Position numbers and translations under genes: made by a program | Notes under the pieces: generated by a model | What the model was told of the DNA's origin: nothing | The model's database searches: none | The model's input: the letters and a program-made list of their open reading frames with translations, nothing else | Assembly (NCBI RefSeq): GCF_003430825.1 | Contig: NZ_CP024047.1 | Coordinates: 930,001-994,000 of the forward strand | Direction of reading: 5' to 3' | Source of the DNA: Natrarchaeobaculum sulfurireducens | Lineage (GTDB): Archaea > Halobacteriota > Halobacteria > Halobacteriales > Natrialbaceae | Length of the DNA: 64,000 nucleotides | Shown: piece after piece, positions 8,250 to 15,796 of the stretch | How positions within the stretch are numbered: the first letter of the stretch is position 1 | Layout: every line of letters begins with the position of its first letter

Positions 8250-8442
8250 CCACTATGCTTTGGCGTGGCATACGTCGGGTTCGACTCGTGTTGGGATCGG
8301 TGTGGCCGGGTTCCGAACCCGATCAGGTATGGGCACAACTGAAACTGGTCGCACACCGATCACGTAGCGGTCGTGCGATCGGCCGCAGTCGAGACGCGAC
8401 GACGGCAAAACGGTTTCCCCACGGCTCGTTGTACCCACAGGT

Positions 8443-9168
8443 ATGAATGACTCGCCTGTTGCCTCACCGGATCGCCACGAGTACGAGTGCGATCACGAGC
8501 ACGAGCACGAAATCGCCCACCCGGTCTTCGCTACACTGTACGACCTCCTCCCCGAGTCGACGCTCATGGGTCCCCACCGAGAGTACCTCACAGCGGGCCT
8601 CTCGGGGCGAATCCTCGAGATCGGCTGTGGCAACGGTGAGCTGTTTTCTTTCGTCGCGGCGGGCGGCGACGACCTCGAGTACCACGCCATCGAACCCGAC
8701 CCGCACATGCGACGACGCGCCGTTCGCAACGCCCGCGAGGAGGCGGTCGCAGTCGACCTCCGCGATGCCCGCGCGGAATCGTTGCCCTATCCCGACGACG
8801 CTTTCGACGTCGTCATCTCGAGTCTCGTTTTCTGCACCGTCCAAGAGGTCGAGACAGCGCTCTCCGAAGTCGCGCGAGTGCTGAAACCCGGCGGCGAGTT
8901 CAGGTTCCTCGAGCACGTCCGCGCGGACGGCTGGCGCGGGGCCGGTCAGGACGCCCTGACGCCGCTGTGGGAACGCGTTGCCGCTGGCTGTCAGCTCAAC
9001 CGAAACACGATCGATCGGTTCGTCGGCCACGAGGCGTTCGAGGCCGTCGACGTCGAGCGACTCGAGTTCAGTCTCTTCCCGGTGACGCCGATCGTCCGCG
9101 GACGGCTCCAACGCCGACGCACGGAGCGAGTGGGTTTATCGGCGTTCGGCGCGCCGTTCGATCCGTGA
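8443..9168 (+). CDS. Class I SAM-dependent methyltransferase
   Basis: A 241-residue Rossmann methyltransferase of the UbiE/Methyltransf_11 type. Motif I is ILEIGCGNGELF (about residues 56-67), followed by an acidic YHAIEPDPHM strand (ribose-binding) and a DVVISSLVFCTVQEVE motif. The N-terminus has a His/Glu run (HEYECDHEHEHEI) that might bind metal. The substrate is unknown; a GCGNG motif with EFRFLEHVR is typical of small-molecule or lipid quinone methyltransferases. The TGA stop overlaps the GTG start of the next aminotransferase. Confidence 0.85.
   Translation: MNDSPVASPDRHEYECDHEHEHEIAHPVFATLYDLLPESTLMGPHREYLTAGLSGRILEIGCGNGELFSFVAAGGDDLEYHAIEPDPHMRRRAVRNAREEAVAVDLRDARAESLPYPDDAFDVVISSLVFCTVQEVETALSEVARVLKPGGEFRFLEHVRADGWRGAGQDALTPLWERVAAGCQLNRNTIDRFVGHEAFEAVDVERLEFSLFPVTPIVRGRLQRRRTERVGLSAFGAPFDP
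9135..9140 (+). promoter_or_regulatory. TATA-like box inside the methyltransferase gene for the downstream aminotransferase
   Basis: TTTATC lies about 27 nt before the GTG at 9165. It is an A/T island in coding sequence and supports both the GTG start and an independent leaderless transcript. Confidence 0.45.
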
Positions 9169-10274
9169 ACGAAGCCAGACTGCGGATGACGCCGGGGCCG
9201 ACGGAAGTGCCCGCCGCCGTCCGTGACCGGATGGCCGAACCGACGGCGAACCCCGATATCGAGTCGTCGTTTCTCGAGTGCTACCGATCGGTGACCGACG
9301 CCGTCGAGACGATCGCCCTGACCGGCGCTGACGGCGACCCTACCCACCCGGACGCGTCCAGGGACGTCGTCGTCCTCGGCGGCGAGGGGATACTCGGGCT
9401 CGAGGCTGCCGTCGCCTCGCTGGTCGAGCCGGGCGATCGCGTGCTGTGTCTCTCGAACGGACTGTACGGCGATGGCTTCGCCGACTTCGTCGCGGACTAC
9501 GGCGGCGAGCCCGTCACCTGCGAGGTGCCCTGGCGCGAGACGCTCGACGCCGATACCGTCCGAGCAATGCTCGAGGATGCCGACGAGCCGTTCGACCTCG
9601 CGACGATGGTCCACTGCGAGACGCCGACCGGGACGCTCAACGATCTCGAGCCGATCCTCGACGTGCTCGAGGCGTTCGACGTCTGCAGCGTCGTCGACGC
9701 GGTCTCCTCACTCGGCGGTACGCCCGTTCCGACCGACTCGATCGACGTGTGTCTCGGTGCGAGCCAGAAGTGTTTCAGCGCCCCGCCGGGGCTGACCACC
9801 TGCGCTATCAGCGACCGCGCGTGGGACCGCATCGACGCCGTCGAGAACCGGTCGTACTACCTCGACCTCGAGGCCTGGCGGACCGTCGTCGACGACGAGT
9901 GGTTCCCCTACACCCACCTGTCGGCCAACGTCGCCGGACTCGAGACCGCCCTCGAGTTGCTACTCGAGGAAGGTCTCGGATCCGTCTTCGACCGCCACGA
10001 ACGCGTCGCTGCCCGCTGTCGTGACCGCGCCACCGACCTCGGACTCGAGACCTTTCCGGCCGACGAGGCCGACTGCTCGCCGACCGTCACCGCCCTCGAG
10101 GTCGACGGCCGGGCGGCCGAGCTACAACAGGCGGTGCTCGCCGAACACGACATCGTCCTCGCAACCGGGTTAGGCGACCTCGCCGATGACGTGCTTCGAA
10201 TCGGTCACATGGGTCATAACGCCCGCGACGACCGCGTCGACCGAACCATGGACGCGCTGGCGGACGTGTTGTAG
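9165..10274 (+). CDS. Class V PLP aminotransferase (alanine-glyoxylate / serine-pyruvate type)
   Basis: A 369-residue small PLP aminotransferase. It begins with the family pattern LRMTPGPTEVPAAVRDRMAEP, has VVLGGEGILGLEAA in the cofactor-binding half, the VHCETPTGTLNDLEP loop and VVDAVSSLGG, and the Schiff-base Lys in GASQKCFSAPPGL. The C-terminal GHMGHNA segment is also typical. These enzymes interconvert glyoxylate, alanine, serine and pyruvate; the exact substrates are not set by sequence. GTG at 9165 fits the overlap with the upstream stop; ATG at 9186 would drop seven residues. Confidence 0.88.
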   Translation: MNEARLRMTPGPTEVPAAVRDRMAEPTANPDIESSFLECYRSVTDAVETIALTGADGDPTHPDASRDVVVLGGEGILGLEAAVASLVEPGDRVLCLSNGLYGDGFADFVADYGGEPVTCEVPWRETLDADTVRAMLEDADEPFDLATMVHCETPTGTLNDLEPILDVLEAFDVCSVVDAVSSLGGTPVPTDSIDVCLGASQKCFSAPPGLTTCAISDRAWDRIDAVENRSYYLDLEAWRTVVDDEWFPYTHLSANVAGLETALELLLEEGLGSVFDRHERVAARCRDRATDLGLETFPADEADCSPTVTALEVDGRAAELQQAVLAEHDIVLATGLGDLADDVLRIGHMGHNARDDRVDRTMDALADVL

Positions 10275-10420
10275 GGGCCTCGAGGGAGTGCCTCGGTGTG
10301 GGGCCCGTCGGCGTCTTCGCGCCGATCGCGGAGACCGAAACCCAGCAATGGGGCGTCGTCGGCCCCCTCGTACTCGCCTGGCTCGTCCTCGCCGAATTGA
10401 GGTGGAACGCGGCCGTTGGC

Positions 10421-10504
10421 TATAGTAGCCACTGCACGTCAGTTCGCACCACCTCGCCGGACGGACCGGCGATCAGTGTGTGACTCGGTGCAGTTGTCAC
10501 CATA
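10421..10504 (-). repeat. 84-bp palindromic element, family 2, copy A (inverted relative to copy B)
   Basis: The reverse complement of this segment aligns without gaps to 11133-11216, with about 11 mismatches in 84. Each copy has imperfect inverted ends of about 17 bp (TATAGTAG-CA-TGCAC pattern at one end, ATAGTAACAACTGCAC-like at the other) and a G+C-rich centre. The architecture resembles a MITE or a mobile hairpin element. No coding capacity. Confidence 0.8.
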
Positions 10505-10598
10505 CCGTCGTCCGATCTCGAGTCCGTTTTCAGGATCGCAACCATCCAGGGCTCTGACGACGAATATAGACTCGTCGAACGCCACAACGACGTGTTTT

Positions 10599-10680
10599 CA
10601 TACTGCCGGACAGAACGAGTGTGAGAATTCGCCGCCCCCGCCCGGCGAATGCCCCTCGGTGACTTCTATCCGACAGTATC
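10599..10680 (+). repeat. 82-bp palindromic element, family 1, copy 1
   Basis: The ends CATACTGCCGGACAG (10599-10613) and, reverse-complemented, GATACTGTCGGATAG (10666-10680) match at 12 of 15 positions. The interior GGACAGAACGAGTGTG and CCGGCGAATGC segments recur in the copy at 41293-41375. It sits immediately 3' of the zinc-finger gene, where it could also act as a transcript end structure. Confidence 0.8.
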
Positions 10681-10685
10681 ACGCC

Positions 10686-10991
10686 CTATCGACAGTACGA
10701 GAAGTCACGCGGGCCGTCGGTTCGGGTGACCGTTTCTGCTCGCGATTGTTCCGGAAAACACTCCTCGCTACAGTAGTGTGCTTCGACGGTCGTGACGGCC
10801 GTCTCGACGATCCGACTCAGCCGGTAGTCGTCGGTTTCGATCGGCTCTCCACAGGTCACACAGCGGTCGATCGACCGGTCGTGGTCGGGGGCGTCCTCGA
10901 GGAAACGACTCGAATCGTCGACCTCGGTCTCGGAGTCGCTCGTCGGTGACCCGGCGGGGACCGGCGCCGAATTCGCGCTTGAATCCACCAT
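10686..10991 (-). CDS. Small zinc-finger protein, haloarchaeal
   Basis: A 101-residue protein with a disordered acidic N-terminal half (SSANSAPVPAGSPTSDSE) and a C-terminal zinc-ribbon-like half: CVTCGEP with two Cys, then HYCSEECF with one His and two Cys. The frame extends to an ATG at 11015, but a TATTTATG box at 11013-11020 covers that codon, so ATG 10991 is preferred. The last three codons (Tyr-Cys-Arg) and stop lie in a sequence resembling the end of the neighbouring repeat. The gene is bracketed by two inverted 84-bp elements. The function is unknown; protein or nucleic-acid contact through zinc is plausible. Confidence 0.7.
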   Translation of the reverse strand: MVDSSANSAPVPAGSPTSDSETEVDDSSRFLEDAPDHDRSIDRCVTCGEPIETDDYRLSRIVETAVTTVEAHYCSEECFPEQSRAETVTRTDGPRDFSYCR

Positions 10992-11012
10992 ACTCGAGCC
11001 ACCATGCGCCAG

Positions 11013-11020
11013 CATAAATA
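11013..11020 (-). promoter_or_regulatory. TATA box of the zinc-finger gene
   Basis: TATTTATG on the minus strand, centred 26 nt before ATG 10991. This decides the start codon in favour of 10991. Confidence 0.6.
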
Positions 11021-11132
11021 CGTCAGCGTGACTGTCAGTGTGTGATGACCCTCTCTCGTCTCAGAACCTCTTGAGACTAGGACGATCTCACCGAACAAAG
11101 GGTACCGCTCGAAGACACCCCTCGCGGTGGCC

Positions 11133-11216
11133 GATAGTAACAACTGCACCGAGTCACACACTGATCGTCGATCCGTCTGGCGAGCAGGTTCGCACTGACG
11201 TGCACTGGCTACTATA
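11133..11216 (+). repeat. 84-bp palindromic element, family 2, copy B
   Basis: The partner of copy A at 10421-10504 in inverted orientation, so the two bracket about 0.63 kb containing the family 1 element and the zinc-finger gene. The left end GATAGTAACAACTGCAC and the reverse-complemented right end TATAGTAGCCAGTGCAC agree at 12 of 17 positions. Confidence 0.8.
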
Positions 11217-11396
11217 CCCCGCCTTATCGGCGCGTATCAGCGCGTATCGTCAGACGGGCCTCCGTGCTCTCGCCGCGTCCCGAACGACCACTCGACCAGC
11301 AGGATCTGCCGCCGTCCAGTGCTTTCGACCGATCGACCGGTTCGCTCCAGCCGTGTCAAGACGAACCATATCACGTCGGAACTGGAAGGAAACCCG

Positions 11397-11402
11397 TTTA
11401 AT
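11397..11402 (+). promoter_or_regulatory. TATA box of the YchF-like GTPase gene
   Basis: TTTAAT lies about 25 nt before ATG 11425. An ATG at 11418 is in another frame and would give only an Arg-rich shadow product. Confidence 0.55.
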
Positions 11403-11424
11403 CGGACTCTCCCTGGAATGAGTA

Positions 11425-12624
11425 ATGAGTCGGAGTTACCGGATCGGACTCGTCGGCAAACCCTCTGTCGGCAAGTCTTCCTTTTTCAATGCGGCGACGA
11501 TGAACGACGTCCCCGAGGGGGCCTACCCGTTCACGACCATCGACCCCAGCGTCGGCGAAGCGTACGTCCGCGTCGAGTGTGCAGCACCCGAGTTCGACGA
11601 GGAGTGTACCCCGAACGTCGGCTACTGCGATCACGGCACCCGGTTCGTCCCCACGAAACTCGTCGACGTCGCCGGGCTGATCCCCGGCGCTCACGAGGGT
11701 GCAGGGCTCGGGAACCAGTTCCTGACCGACTTAAACGAGACCGACGTGCTCGTCCACGTCGTCGACTTCTCCGGTACGACGGACCTCGAGGGGGAAGCCA
11801 CCGAGGGCCACGACCCGCGCGAGGACATCGCCTTCTTAGAGGAGGAACTCGACCAGTGGTACCTCGACATCTTAGAGAAGGGGATCAACCGATACGAGTC
11901 GGGCTACACCACCGAAGACGACGCGATCGAAGAGGAACTCGCCGAGCAGATGAGCGCGTTCAAGACGAACGAAGACGAGATCAAACGCCTCATCCGCCGA
12001 ACCGACGTCGGCTTCGACCCCGCCGAGTGGGAGGCCGAAGACAAACTCGAGTTGGCCCGCGAGATCCGCAAGGAGACCAAGCCGATGGTCATCGCGGCGA
12101 ACAAGATGGACACCCCCGAGGCGCAGGCGAACTACGAGGAGATCACGACCGATCCCGACTACGAGCACCTGACGATCGTCCCCTGCAGCGCCCACGCCGA
12201 GAAGGCGCTCAAGTCCGCGGACAACGCTGGCGTCGTCGACTACCGTCCCGGCGACGACGATTTCGAGATCGTAGACGACATCTCCGACGAACAAGAAGAC
12301 GGCCTCGAGCAGATCCGTGCGTTCCTTTCGGAGTACGGCGCGACTGGCGTGCAGGCGGCCCTCGAGACCGCGTTGTTCGACGTCCTCGGCGTCGTGCCCG
12401 TGTTTCCGGGCGGTGCGAACGGCCTCGGTAACGAACGCGGCGAAGTGCTACCCGACTGTTATCTGATCCCGCCGAACTCGACCGCGGAGGACTTCGCCTA
12501 CAGCCTTCACTCCGACATCGGCGACGGCTTCCTCCACGCCATCGACTGCCGATCGAATCGGCAACTCGGCAAGGACTACGAGGTCGAGTCACGCGACGTG
12601 ATCGAAGTCATCACGACGAACTGA
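11425..12624 (+). CDS. YchF/Obg-type redox-regulated GTPase (ATPase) with TGS domain
   Basis: A 399-residue TRAFAC GTPase of the YchF/DRG neighbourhood that is universal in archaea and linked to ribosome function. G1 is GLVGKPSVGKSS at residues 8-19, the G3 region is KLVDVAGLIPGAHEGAGLG, and G4 is AANKMD. After the G domain there is a long helical acidic insertion (EDIAFLEEELDQWYLDILEK region) and a C-terminal TGS-like domain (VLPDCYLIPPNSTAEDFAYS). The hydrophobic residue after the P-loop region suggests the HAS-GTPase class. Promoter and start are well placed, and the gene is probably monocistronic. Confidence 0.9.
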   Translation: MSRSYRIGLVGKPSVGKSSFFNAATMNDVPEGAYPFTTIDPSVGEAYVRVECAAPEFDEECTPNVGYCDHGTRFVPTKLVDVAGLIPGAHEGAGLGNQFLTDLNETDVLVHVVDFSGTTDLEGEATEGHDPREDIAFLEEELDQWYLDILEKGINRYESGYTTEDDAIEEELAEQMSAFKTNEDEIKRLIRRTDVGFDPAEWEAEDKLELAREIRKETKPMVIAANKMDTPEAQANYEEITTDPDYEHLTIVPCSAHAEKALKSADNAGVVDYRPGDDDFEIVDDISDEQEDGLEQIRAFLSEYGATGVQAALETALFDVLGVVPVFPGGANGLGNERGEVLPDCYLIPPNSTAEDFAYSLHSDIGDGFLHAIDCRSNRQLGKDYEVESRDVIEVITTN

Positions 12625-12636
12625 GCCGTCGCGGCG

Positions 12637-12864
12637 TCAGCGATCGCCCCAGGTGAGTCGGTCGACGCTCGAGCCGACCCGATCCGAAATCCGCGAGAGC
12701 CACGCACCGGGCGAGACGGCGCGCAACTGGCGCTCGTCGACTTCGATTCGGGCGTCGCCGAACGGATCGCGGTCGGACCCGTCTCCTTCTTCCCGGCCCG
12801 CGCTCGCGACGTCGACGGCCGTCGACATCGAACAGCGCCCGCAGGCTTCCCGGTCGGTCGTCAT
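12637..12864 (-). CDS. Small acidic haloarchaeal protein
   Basis: A 75-residue protein starting MTTDREACGRCSMST, with a CGRC pair near the start that could bind zinc or sense redox and no other motif. The frame is open upstream to 13032, but that part is Arg/Ser-rich sequence covering the promoter and the divergent gene. ATG 12864 follows an ATCGTATACCAT sequence also present before the divergent gene at 12967. The function is not known. The convergent neighbour is the YchF-like gene. Confidence 0.6.
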   Translation of the reverse strand: MTTDREACGRCSMSTAVDVASAGREEGDGSDRDPFGDARIEVDERQLRAVSPGAWLSRISDRVGSSVDRLTWGDR

Positions 12865-12867
12865 ATG

Positions 12868-12969
12868 ATGGTATACGATCTCACGAGACCTAAACGCTCG
12901 GGTCGAGAGCAACGAGCCCCTCCCCGACGCCGACGAACTTTTACCACGGCCGTGGAATCGTATACCATG
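12868..12969. promoter_or_regulatory. Divergent promoter region with a shared 12-mer and a 12-bp palindrome
   Basis: ATCGTATACCAT occurs at 12957-12968 on the plus strand and, inverted, at 12868-12879, directly before the start codon of each divergent gene. On the plus side a CTTTTACC box (about 12938-12945) runs into CCACGGCCGTGG, a perfect palindrome at 12944-12955. On the minus side a TTTAGG box precedes TCTCGTGAGA. Shared regulation of the two genes is inferred from this symmetry. Confidence 0.5.
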
Positions 12970-13017
12970 GATGGAACCGACGGGCGAGACGGGCGGACTA
13001 TGACGCAAGCGCCATGA
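12967..13017 (+). CDS. Possible 16-codon leader peptide coupled to the next gene
   Basis: ATG 12967 lies about 27 nt after the CTTTTACC box, where a leaderless transcript would begin, and opens a 16-codon frame rich in Gly, Asp and Arg. Its stop shares ATGA with the start of the 212-residue gene at 13014. The coupling suggests it may serve to deliver ribosomes to the downstream start. Peptide function is not implied. Confidence 0.4.
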   Translation: MDGTDGRDGRTMTQAP

Positions 13018-13652
13018 GCGGAGGCTCAGCACCGCCCGAGGACGCTGACGATCAACTCGAGGAGCGAGCGCTCCCGGCCGAGGTGCTCGAGGAAGTCCCC
13101 GACTGGGACGACGAGTATCTGGACCGAGTGAGCGACCGACTCTTGCACAGTTACGACCTCGAGAAGGACGTCCGAGCGGGCCGAGAGCGCTTCGAGATGT
13201 ACGGGGAGCTGCGTGTCGAGAGCAGCAAACACCTCTTTCACCCGTCAGTTCAGTACGCGAATCACCATATGCGGGAGTTCCTCTATGCGGACCGTCGCGA
13301 CCGCGTCTCGGTGGCTGACCTCGAGCGACTGGTCGAGCTAGGCCACGAGTTGGCCGACGACCGAGTCGAACCGAACGATCAACACCGAGCGACCGAGTTC
13401 ACGTTCGTCCTGGTCGTCCCGGATATTCCAGACGACGTCCGCGCGTTCGTCGAGGGGTTCACCGACCGGACGCTGCTGAAATTTGGCTTTTACGGTCACT
13501 ACGAGATCCACTGTTGTGTCGTCGCGCCCGATACAACGGACGTCGTCTCGAGTGCGCGAACGGAGGTCGACAGCGCCTTCGCTCTCTGGGAGCCGCTCGA
13601 GGAGCCACGGCGTGGACTTTTCGGGCGACTCTCCGGACTCCTTTCGCGATAG
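13014..13652 (+). CDS. Conserved haloarchaeal protein of unknown function
   Basis: A 212-residue acidic soluble protein. A central part (about residues 45-110) is helical, with KHLFHPSVQYANHHMREFLY rich in His and aromatic residues. A C-terminal half has FTFVLVVPDIPDDVRAFVEGF and then LLKFGFYGHYEIHCCVVAPD, suggesting an alpha/beta fold. I recognise it as a protein widespread in haloarchaea but without known function. The start at 13014 overlaps the stop of a short leader frame; the true translation start could be there by coupling. Confidence 0.75.
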   Translation: MSGGSAPPEDADDQLEERALPAEVLEEVPDWDDEYLDRVSDRLLHSYDLEKDVRAGRERFEMYGELRVESSKHLFHPSVQYANHHMREFLYADRRDRVSVADLERLVELGHELADDRVEPNDQHRATEFTFVLVVPDIPDDVRAFVEGFTDRTLLKFGFYGHYEIHCCVVAPDTTDVVSSARTEVDSAFALWEPLEEPRRGLFGRLSGLLSR

Positions 13653-13812
13653 GTGACCGCTAGCGCGTTCGACGTGACCGACTTCATCTCGAACGGACCA
13701 GTGGCAGTTTGTCGGGTACGCGACGCTCAGAAGTGAATTAGCCGAGACGTCGAACGGTATCTATCGAGTTCCGCTGCTCCCAATCCGTTCTCGAAACCGG
13801 ATCGGCGGTGGA

Positions 13813-15657
13813 TCAGTCGTCGTCGGATCCGACCGCCGGTTCCTCCGTTGAAATGAGACTATCGCGAGCCTCGGTGAGGTTTTCGTAGGCCATCTTGATG
13901 ATCGCAAGCGCCAGGAAGATCAACGCGAACGCGAGGACCATCCGGAGTCCGCTCGAGATGAGTTCGACGGTTCCGGCCTCTGCTCGCCACGCGGCGTCGA
14001 GCAACTGACGCTGCAGGTTCTCGACGATTGCGAGCCAGAGCAGCCCGGACACGGTGATGATGACCATGACCGCGACTGGCAGCCCTGTAGTCAGGAGCTG
14101 CTTCGTGTCCTTCCAGTTGGCGAGCCAGACGGTCGCCGTCAGCAGTGCAAGCGCCGCGAGCAACTGGTTGGCACCGCCGAATAGCGGCCAGAGTTCTTCC
14201 CACTGGCCACTCGAGACGAGCAGGAAGGCCGCGAACGTTGTAAGGCCGGTGTTGACGTACTTGTTTGCTGCTACGTTTTCGACGCCGCTCTCGGGGGTGC
14301 CGACGAGTTCTTCCATCATGTATCGGCCGAGTCGGAGGCCGGTGTCGAGGCTCGTCAACAGGAAGCTAACGAACACGAGCGCCATGAAGACCTCCCCGAT
14401 GAGCAACGGGATTCCGAAGCTGGTGAGGATGAGCCCACCACCCTCCGCGAAGTTGGGAAGTGCAGCAGCGATCCCGTCGACGCCAGCGTCAGTTACGGCG
14501 ATGACCGAGACGGCTGCGAGTGCGGTTGCTGCGAGCAGCCCTTCCGCGAGCATCCCACCGTAGCCGATCAGGCGGGCGTCGCTTTCGCGATTGAGCTGTT
14601 TCGCCGTCGTTCCCGAGGAAACCAGCGAGTGAAAGCCGCTGATCGTCCCGCATGCAATCGTGATGAACAACAACGGGAACAGCGGCATGGCCACGGCGAC
14701 GAGGTCGCCGCCGAAGAAGCCGGTGTACGCGGGAAGTTGGATCGAAAGCGCTTCCGAACCGCCTTGGGTCGTTCCGAGGAACGTCCCGACGATGACGGCG
14801 AGCAACGTCCCGCCGACCCCCGTATAGAGGAGGAACGACGAGAGGTAATCACGCGGCTGTAACAACACCCAAACCGGTAGAATGCTGGCCACGAAGGCGT
14901 AGCCCAACGCGACGAGGATCCACGTCGCGGTGTTCGCGCCGAATAGTGCTGCACCCGGCACCCACATCCCGTCGCCTGAGAACAGAACAATCGCCTCGTC
15001 GGCGAAGCCACTCGGTTCGAACAACGCGATGGGGAACTGGAGGCCCACCCAGACGCTCGCGAAGACGCCAGCAACGAAAACGCCAGTGCCCGCGAGGAAC
15101 GGCAGGTTAAGCTGGTACAGCCAGACGCCAAACACCAATGCCAACCCGATGTAGAGCAGGCTCGCGGTCGCTGCCTGCGGATAGGCGTCCAGAATAATCG
15201 CCACCAGCAGCGAGAACACTGCCACCACGAGGATGATGACGAGGAACGCAAACCAGAGGAACATGTTCTTCCCCCGCTCGCCGATGTACTCCCCGATGAT
15301 GTAGCCGATCGATTTGCCCTCGTGGCGAATGCTCGAGGACAGCGCCATGAAGTCGTGGACGGCTCCCATTAACGGGTTTCCGATCGCGACCCACAGCACC
15401 GCCGGGACCCATCCCCAGATGAGTGCTGCGGTGATCGGGCCAGCGATCGGTGCGCCGCCCGCGATACTCGAGAAGTGGTGCCCGAGCAACACCGGTTTCT
15501 TTGCCGGTACGTACTCCTGTCCGTCTTGATACTTGTGAGCGGGTGTCTCTCGAGAGTTGTCGAGTTCGACGAATCGTGAGAGGTACCGCCCGTATCCGAC
15601 GTAGCCAACGGTAAACAGCACCAACACCGTAGCCACGATCCAGATTACCCCTGTCAT
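13813..15657 (-). CDS. cstA: CstA-family carbon starvation / pyruvate or peptide transporter
   Basis: A 614-residue integral membrane protein with about 16-18 hydrophobic segments. Family hallmarks are the early GHHFSSIAGGAPIAGPI segment (residues about 60-75), SIRHEGKSIGYIIGEYIG, ACGTISGFHSLVSSGTTAKQ in the middle, and TSLDTGLRLGRYMMEELVG with the LFGGANQLLAALAL segment later. CstA proteins are induced on carbon limitation and take up peptides or pyruvate. No small YbdD-like partner was seen alongside. The ATG at 15657 leaves a 139-nt gap to the ArsA-like gene end. Confidence 0.93.
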   Translation of the reverse strand: MTGVIWIVATVLVLFTVGYVGYGRYLSRFVELDNSRETPAHKYQDGQEYVPAKKPVLLGHHFSSIAGGAPIAGPITAALIWGWVPAVLWVAIGNPLMGAVHDFMALSSSIRHEGKSIGYIIGEYIGERGKNMFLWFAFLVIILVVAVFSLLVAIILDAYPQAATASLLYIGLALVFGVWLYQLNLPFLAGTGVFVAGVFASVWVGLQFPIALFEPSGFADEAIVLFSGDGMWVPGAALFGANTATWILVALGYAFVASILPVWVLLQPRDYLSSFLLYTGVGGTLLAVIVGTFLGTTQGGSEALSIQLPAYTGFFGGDLVAVAMPLFPLLFITIACGTISGFHSLVSSGTTAKQLNRESDARLIGYGGMLAEGLLAATALAAVSVIAVTDAGVDGIAAALPNFAEGGGLILTSFGIPLLIGEVFMALVFVSFLLTSLDTGLRLGRYMMEELVGTPESGVENVAANKYVNTGLTTFAAFLLVSSGQWEELWPLFGGANQLLAALALLTATVWLANWKDTKQLLTTGLPVAVMVIITVSGLLWLAIVENLQRQLLDAAWRAEAGTVELISSGLRMVLAFALIFLALAIIKMAYENLTEARDSLISTEEPAVGSDDD

Positions 15658-15796
15658 AAGTGCCCAAGAACCAAATTACCTCAGACTCATATAAATCATG
15701 TGGGAACGGCACGTCTGTCTTACCGGGTAGGCGTCGACAATTCCATCCACAGCGGTAGAGGAGACCCCGACTCCAGGCCGCAGCCGGAAGCGTCTG

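Larger units (their letters stand above)
10275..10685. other. Gap carrying short palindromic elements, no gene called
   Basis: This 411-nt gap holds one copy of each of two palindromic repeat families (10421-10504 and 10599-10680). Short frames on both strands overlap the aminotransferase end and lack motifs. The remaining sequence shows nothing that can be named. Confidence 0.6.
10992..11424. other. Gap with palindromic element copy B and two promoters
   Basis: The gap contains the promoter of the zinc-finger gene (minus), the second 84-bp element (11133-11216) and the promoter of the GTPase gene (plus, TTTAAT at 11397-11402). No protein gene is supportable. Confidence 0.6.

Noticed and set aside
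10214-10432. 72-residue minus-strand frame overlapping the class V aminotransferase end
   Set aside because: The acidic composition looks protein-like, but it overlaps a certain gene and a repeat element and has no promoter or motif.
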